64,000 nucleotides of DNA, taken from the NCBI GenBank assembly GCA_024529925.1, contig JAFEUB010001412.1, forward strand, positions 558,001 through 622,000. The letters are read 5' to 3'. The notes below the pieces were generated by a model. It was not told where the DNA came from and did no database searches. It was given only the letters and a program-made list of their open reading frames with translations. Origin of the DNA: Ophthalmolycus amberensis. Lineage: Eukaryota > Chordata > Actinopteri > Perciformes > Zoarcidae. The position numbers and the translations under genes were made by a program. Numbering within the stretch: position 1 is the stretch's first letter; every line of letters starts with the position of its first letter. Positions 58,401-64,000 of the stretch are shown one piece after another.

Positions 58401-58832
58401 TGTCATTTGCTCTTCATTTACCACAATAAGATGCATTCAATTTAATGTATACTTTGAATTGACTAACACGCGTTCTTCTGTGCAGAAAGAGAGCCATATT
58501 CAAATGCAGTATTTCCCCAGTGAGGGGCGCATTGATAAGATGTATTTCCCCTACTATGGCAAGAAAGCCCATGTAAGTATTCATCCCCGGTCAGATTCAA
58601 GTGCTCAATTAACATCCTCACCTCGATGTGTTATTGACAGACAGCTGTCTCTTTCCTGATACAGGAGAACTACGTTCAGCCCCTGGTGGCTGTGAAGCTG
58701 CTGCTCACCAAGGACGACTACAACAAGGAGCTGCCGGTGGAGTGCAAGGTCGAGGGCACTAACCTCCGCAACGACGACGCAAGGGATAAGTTCCTGGGTC
58801 GCGTTACCTTCAGGATCAAGGTGGTCGAGTAA
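55464..58832 (+). CDS. atp1b3: Na,K-ATPase subunit beta-3
   Basis: Type II membrane glycoprotein that pairs with the sodium-pump alpha subunit for folding, plasma-membrane delivery and K+ affinity. Seven exons: 55464-55575, 56746-56874, 57185-57283, 57443-57636, 57896-57946, 58486-58572 and 58665-58832. They total 840 bases, 279 residues, the same length as human ATP1B3. A cytoplasmic N-tail with FYNPRTGEVLGRTGSSW (the beta-subunit FxNP...GRT/S motif) precedes one transmembrane helix (residues about 38-60, ILLFYLVFYCFLAGMFALTM). The ectodomain contains the family YVPKYRDRVPYPG element, paired cysteines and sequons such as NKS, NDS and NCT. It ends in FLGRVTFRIKVVE. Beta-3 rather than beta-1 or beta-2 is indicated by length and the C-terminus. 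Fish often have two copies (a and b); which one this is cannot be told. Confidence 0.95.
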
Positions 58833-60175
58833 AAGAGAAGACAGCCGGTAAAAGGAAACCAGATGCAGAGGCTGCCAAGTTTGCTAAGAATTTGTGTTTA
58901 CAATTTTAAGAAAGGAAGGAAGCGTCAAACATGTCACAAAAGACGACATTTTGGGATGTGGCCAAACAGTTAGATGTAGATAGGAGAGCCAGTTAGATAC
59001 AGGTGTTGAATGTTGCTTTGCTGACATTTGTGACCCTTCTTTCCTTCACGATCTCCTCAAAGATCAAAGACACAGGCTCTGCTCCTGACCCCATCCATTC
59101 TTTCATTCACCCGTTGCACTGTTCATTCTTGACTCAGTTTATTATTATTTTTAGTATTGATGTGATTAGATAACTTTTAGCCATTGCAACCAAGCCATTT
59201 GGAGCTGTTGTGAAATTGGTGAGACAACTTTTTTTAAATGTTTTACAGATCTTTCTGCTGTCAGGAAGAGAGTGTTGTTTTCATCTCTCCAAACTGTGTG
59301 AATGACTGTATTACCGCTGGTGTTGAGAGGATTTTTATCTTGCTGTATAGTATAATTGAGAAAGTAGAATATTTCCGAACACATCTCCAGAGTATTTCAC
59401 ATATCACTTCACAAATAATTCATGGGAACGTACCTTGATAATCAAGTATAGCCACTGTATCCCTGTATATGAAATGCCAATTACAAAGTCCCTTTCTACA
59501 TATAAATACATTGTGATCCTTATCATATTTAGGGAATTATAGATATATCGTTGTGTTGTGGTCTGCGTGGCCACAACCCAGTCTTGTGCTGTCTGTCTGT
59601 TTGCATGTCCGTCTGTCTTCCTGTTTACTCACCTCTTTACTGCAATAGCACATGTGGGTGAGCCCTCAAGGACTAGATAAGTTGTCCCGCTCCACCTCGC
59701 GGGCTGCTGCTTAGTGATGGTGGCTGAGGCGACACACACAAACCCACACAAGAAGGTAGGGTTTGAAAATAAAATGCTTTTAAGGCGGAGAGGTGCTGAG
59801 AAAGCGTTGCAAAAATAAAAAGTTCACTGTAACTATGTACTGTATATCTTTATGTGATCTGTATATCTATCTGGGTCTCAAAGATTGTTTGTTAGTTTTC
59901 TCTCTTCTTCGGCCTGTTGATCTGATTGTCTGCCAATCTATTACTCTTCAATGTATATATACACTATCATATTTACTTAATTCACACTGTATTTTTGTCA
60001 CAAAACACAATGTCTGTGCACTGTAAAGAAATAATTTAAGCAAAGATTTACAGGAAATTATCTTATTCAAAGCTATGTTTACACAGTCTTAAAAGGAACC
60101 TGCATTTGAAAGACCAACTTGTAACATCTCTTCAGGGTGCCTTAAGACCTTATTAAATAAATTGTGGAATAAAAG
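58833..60175 (+). other. atp1b3: atp1b3 3' UTR (probable) with polyadenylation signals
   Basis: No other gene starts before two AATAAA hexamers at 60156-60161 and 60168-60173, which are good candidates for the transcript end. That gives a 3' UTR of about 1.3 kb. Earlier signals cannot be excluded. Confidence 0.45.
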
Positions 60176-63100
60176 TGATTTTGAAGAAAAAAAACGTTTT
60201 TTTTCCCCGTGCATTTTTATTTGTAGCTTTTGTCAGTTGTAATTACTGTAATAATTCAGCTCCTTTACTTGAGTAAAGAAATAAAGAAATTTAAAAAATA
60301 ATTAAAAGTCTTCCAGTCAAAATCCTACTTCAAAATAAATGACTGAAAGTAACATTTTACTGATGTAGCTGACCAAGGTGTGGTCAATTTTAGTAGTTTA
60401 GGTCAGTTGTTCCCAACCTGGTGGTCATGCATGCCCCCTAAAGGGTCTCAATATAACTCTGTGTGGTCATGAGATGATTAATGGTACAGTAAAACAAAAA
60501 ACTCTTCTCTTTGTTTGAACTGCTAACAACTCATAGAAATCTGAAATATGATGGGGCCCTATACTGATTTAATCCTTAAAAATACACCGTATGTTTTTTG
60601 TATGTTACATATCTATTGCCTCCACATGGCTCTCAGCATGGCGATGCTTAACAGCACTAACAGTGCAAACAACAGCAACAGTGCTGACAGAGCTGTCAGT
60701 GTTTACCTGAAGGAAATCCAGAGAATGGGCGCTAGATTCTGCTGTGACATGGTCCGGCAGGGTTGCCAGGTCTGTGTGACAAAACCAGCCCAACAGCCAA
60801 TAGAACCTGAGTAAAAAACAGCCCACTGCCAGAACTCAAAATATGCCTCAGCCAAACATTGCTTTTTAAGTTCAACAGAATGCCAGCATTAAGCAGTTTT
60901 CCCAAATAACAGTTACTTTGCATAACTGTTATTAGGGAAAACTAAAATGTCCTTGTGTAATTAGATATAGTATTATCATAAATACCGTGAATGTATAGAC
61001 CAATACGCGGACACATAAACTAATCTGTTGCTTTGTCTCTTCCCTCTTCACTCGGCCTCCTCCCGTCCTGGACAACATGAATGTAGGTTACTGTTTTTAC
61101 TTCCTATCTATTTCATGTAGTTATAATGAAATGCCTTATTTCACCTTATTATCATGATGGTTCACTATATTTCAATCATGTGCTTGTGTTCTATGTAAAT
61201 AGGTAATGTTTTTACTCTAAGCATTTTCTGTATACCTTATTTCAACCGATGCACACCCGATCCTTTCAATTCACAACATTGTTATAATATACTCACAGTG
61301 GCGTATTTACTGAGCATCGGTATCATTCCCAGCAACAATGTGGCCCAGCTATGTAAACAAATCACAGAGAAACTCGGATTACAACACACACATATAGGGG
61401 GAGCTTCATTTACTGCTCAGGTAGACATTACTCCAATATCTAAACATAGCAAAGAGTTTGTTGCTGCTATTGTAAGAGAACCTTAAAGTAAAGTCTACAG
61501 CTGTCAGATGAATCCCTCTTGTCCGTCAGTGCAGTAAAAAGTACAATATTCTTCTCACAAATGTAGTCAAAACATCTTGTTATGACCAGTATTAGAGTAA
61601 TTGTACTTTGTTACTGTCTGCTACTGGTTTCTGTTGAAAATGATGGTAAACAAAATTATTTTGAAAGATGGATGTAAAATAGAATTTGAATTCAAAGTGT
61701 TAATGTGCTCTATAACTCCACATTGAGAGAGAACAGACATTCGCCTTTGATCAGCGTCAGCTCAATCACATTCTCACCATCACTGTAGCACAAACCTGTA
61801 GCCACAGGAGGGAGCAAGAGAGAACACGGGCAGAGCAAGATGTGAGTGAAAGTGTGGCTCCAACATGGTGCTGGGCAGCAGCAGAGAAACTGAGGAGGTT
61901 CGTGAGGCATTTTACATTTCCCCTTTCTGCATCTTGCTCTTCTTCTGACTGCACAAATCAGTGGCGACTAATCCACATGATTAAACGTGCCCCATGGTTT
62001 CCACTATATCAGGTGACAGTCACTGGGAAATGAGCTTAGTGGGTAGATTCATTTTCCTTTCACCTGGGCCAGGTAAGTGGGCCTTTGGTTCCTAGTTATG
62101 TCAGGTGCATGGAGCCAGTATTCTCGCTTGCATGTATAGTTGTATTTCTAATTTATTTGGTTGTTTACTGAAACGACTATAGTCTCATCACTGTGTGTGT
62201 GGTTGTACCTGTAACTATTCCCACAGTGACTGCATTGGCTCTAGAAGTCAGAAAAGATCAGGTCAGTATCTCACCTGTCTGCTGTGATTACACAGCACCT
62301 CCATCCATCCAGCTCCCACAGCACCCTGAGACAGCAGCAGCAGCTCTGTCCTTCACTGTCAACCGCAGTCTATGTACCCACGTCCTGCTACACGTGAGAT
62401 AATCTCTCCGGGTTAAACTGCAGCACGAATCCACCTTAGTGTCTCCTAAAAGCATACTGTCCTTGAGTTAGAACATTGTAAACAAGTATTTAAAAAGGAA
62501 ATGCCAAGCAGATATTTTCATCTGTGTATTTCTTGGATTTATGGCCCCGAAAATAAATTAATATTCATAGAAAATAAATTGTGAGATGTTGGAACTTCTT
62601 AGAACTTAAATCCTGAACTGGAAATATTTCTCATAGTATGTTTATGCATGTGTAGTTGTTTTCCACTGTTTCTATTTTTGCAAAGATTTGCTGAAAAAAA
62701 ATGAATACAAAAATAAGCTGGCTCACTTTTCAGCACTCACAAACAATTGGGTGATTTTTAGAATTGTATTTTAATGTTATTTCATACAGCATTCTTTCTT
62801 CAAAAAAAAGCCCATCAAATGTCAAAATGTGGTGCAATAATGTTTCTCAGCTCCTCACTGTAGCTGTTTTCTGCTCAGATCCGTCATTTGGCAGTAACAT
62901 TGAGATACTTCAGGGATTTGAAGCTGATTTAAGCAAAGAAGGCGCAAGGATAACACTGGTTATCGCCTTATCAGCTAAGAGTTGAACTTGCCAATTTGCG
63001 GTAGCCTGCAGCACAGCCTGGCTGTAGTCAGCATCCTGAAGGGGATTAATTCAGTTTATATTTTTAGGTTTTACTCCAGAGCCCTCAGCAACACTTTCTC

Positions 63101-63345
63101 TGTGGTTATTTATAGCACAGAGAACATGCGTAACATGGCACCACTGTTGGCATTCTCTGACACTGGTGGAAGCTCAGCCTCAAATCTACAACTAATTGAA
63201 ACAAACACATGAACATTTATAATCAGGGAAGAGACACATTGTAAAAGTCATTCATTTTTAATTTATTCAATAATTTGAGATTTCTTTACATCTGACAATT
63301 TATAATAGCAATTCCTCTCATGTCATATTTACAAGTACATGGATC

Positions 63346-63381
<36 letters not shown>

Positions 63382-64000
63382 TATTAACATAACTGTAAAA
63401 ACTCAACTCTCAAGTTCTGGAAATTAAAAAAACTAAAGCAAATAATTACCCTGAGACAAGTAAACAAGAATTACAAGGATTTTCTTTAGAACTAACCCAA
63501 GTCTCTATACTCAGTTTATGGACAGAACAATCTGCACATTCCTGGTACAGGAATTTATTGTCCAACTCCTCAAAATGTTCCTCCTTCATATGCAGCAGTG
63601 GACTGCTGTTTCTGCACTCATCTTTCTCTCTGCATCCCAGGGATAAACACTCTCACTAAGTGGAGCCTCATAGCACCAACAGTCGAGGGACTCAGTGAAG
63701 ATGGTGTTGAGTATAATGTTCTTTTTAAATGAATCCAAAATTTTAGATGCCTTAGATATTTGCCTTTCTCTCTGTGCATAGATAAATAGCTGTATTTCTT
63801 TATATACAATACATACAATTGCTTTTTATAAAACTGAAATGACGGTCAGGAAGTAACCACCTGGATGTAAATGCAGTGATCATCCTGAATAAAGAGGTTT
63901 AGGATCACAAAATATAATATTAAACACTAAAACTATCTCTGACACATGTGCTTAAAAAGCATGTTTCACTGAAGAAACCGTGTGACTGTATGATGGCATC
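60176..64000. other. Repeat-bearing region with no recognisable gene
   Basis: Around 60405-60480, TTCCCAACCTGGTGGTCATG and GGTCATGAGATGATTAAT resemble the end of a common fish hAT-like repeat. Around 60760-60860, GGTTGCCAGGTCTGTGTGAC and AACCAGCCCAACAGCCAATA resemble another dispersed repeat. The remainder is AT-rich. An AATAAA on the minus strand near 63261 could belong to the 3' UTR of a gene entering from the right, but no coding exon is in view. Confidence 0.4.
63345..63379. repeat. (TA)n microsatellite
   Basis: TA dinucleotide run with one TTTA interruption, directly readable. Confidence 0.9.

Noticed and set aside
61298..61486. 62-codon ORF (YLLSIGIIPSNN...)
   Set aside because: It looks protein-like by eye, but it has no methionine context, splice sites or family I recognise, and it lies among dispersed repeats.

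Overview
The window is vertebrate nuclear DNA, almost certainly from a ray-finned fish (teleost). Genes are split into many short exons with GT-AG introns, microsatellites are frequent, several fish-type transposons are present, and the proteins match vertebrate families at full length. There is no prokaryotic feature: no operons, CRISPR arrays or ribosome-binding-site spacing. The species cannot be named from the sequence.

Layout. (1) 1-5150: gene-free DNA downstream of a Hes gene, with one decayed LINE-1-type relic. (2) 5429-7040, minus strand: a compact four-exon hes1/her6 gene (bHLH-Orange-WRPW repressor) with a recognisable Hes1 core promoter. (3) About 7060-16850: a gene-poor interval with one apparent terminal-inverted-repeat element. 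(4) 16857-33100, minus strand: an atp13a3-type P5B ATPase of about 30 exons. (5) 33144-36869: a recent direct duplication of the nucleolin 3' end, with a broken piggyBac element between the copies. (6) 36525-41277, minus strand: a nucleolin-like gene with four RRMs but no RGG tail. (7) 42652-51641, plus strand: gk5 (glycerol kinase 5), 16 exons and 529 codons, with an L2-type LINE in intron 2 and a very long TG repeat abutting the exon 12 acceptor. (8) 51642-55463: intergenic, with a small hAT-type element that keeps its target-site duplication. (9) 55464-58832, plus strand: atp1b3 (Na,K-ATPase beta-3), 7 exons and 279 codons. (10) 58833-64000: its 3' UTR, then repeats and no recognisable gene.

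The genes are independent housekeeping or developmental loci rather than one pathway: a Notch-responsive repressor, a polyamine-type P5B ATPase, a nucleolar RNA-binding protein, a glycerol kinase and a sodium-pump subunit. hes1 with atp13a3, and gk5 with atp1b3, recall two separate human chromosome 3 neighbourhoods, with nucleolin lying between them here.

No previously undescribed system was found. The most interesting local features are the duplicated nucleolin terminal exon around the piggyBac element, the nucleolin-like protein without a GAR tail, and the TG repeat acting as the polypyrimidine region of a gk5 exon. Single-base frameshifts in nucleolin RRM3, the atp13a3 last exon and the piggyBac ORF may be assembly errors.
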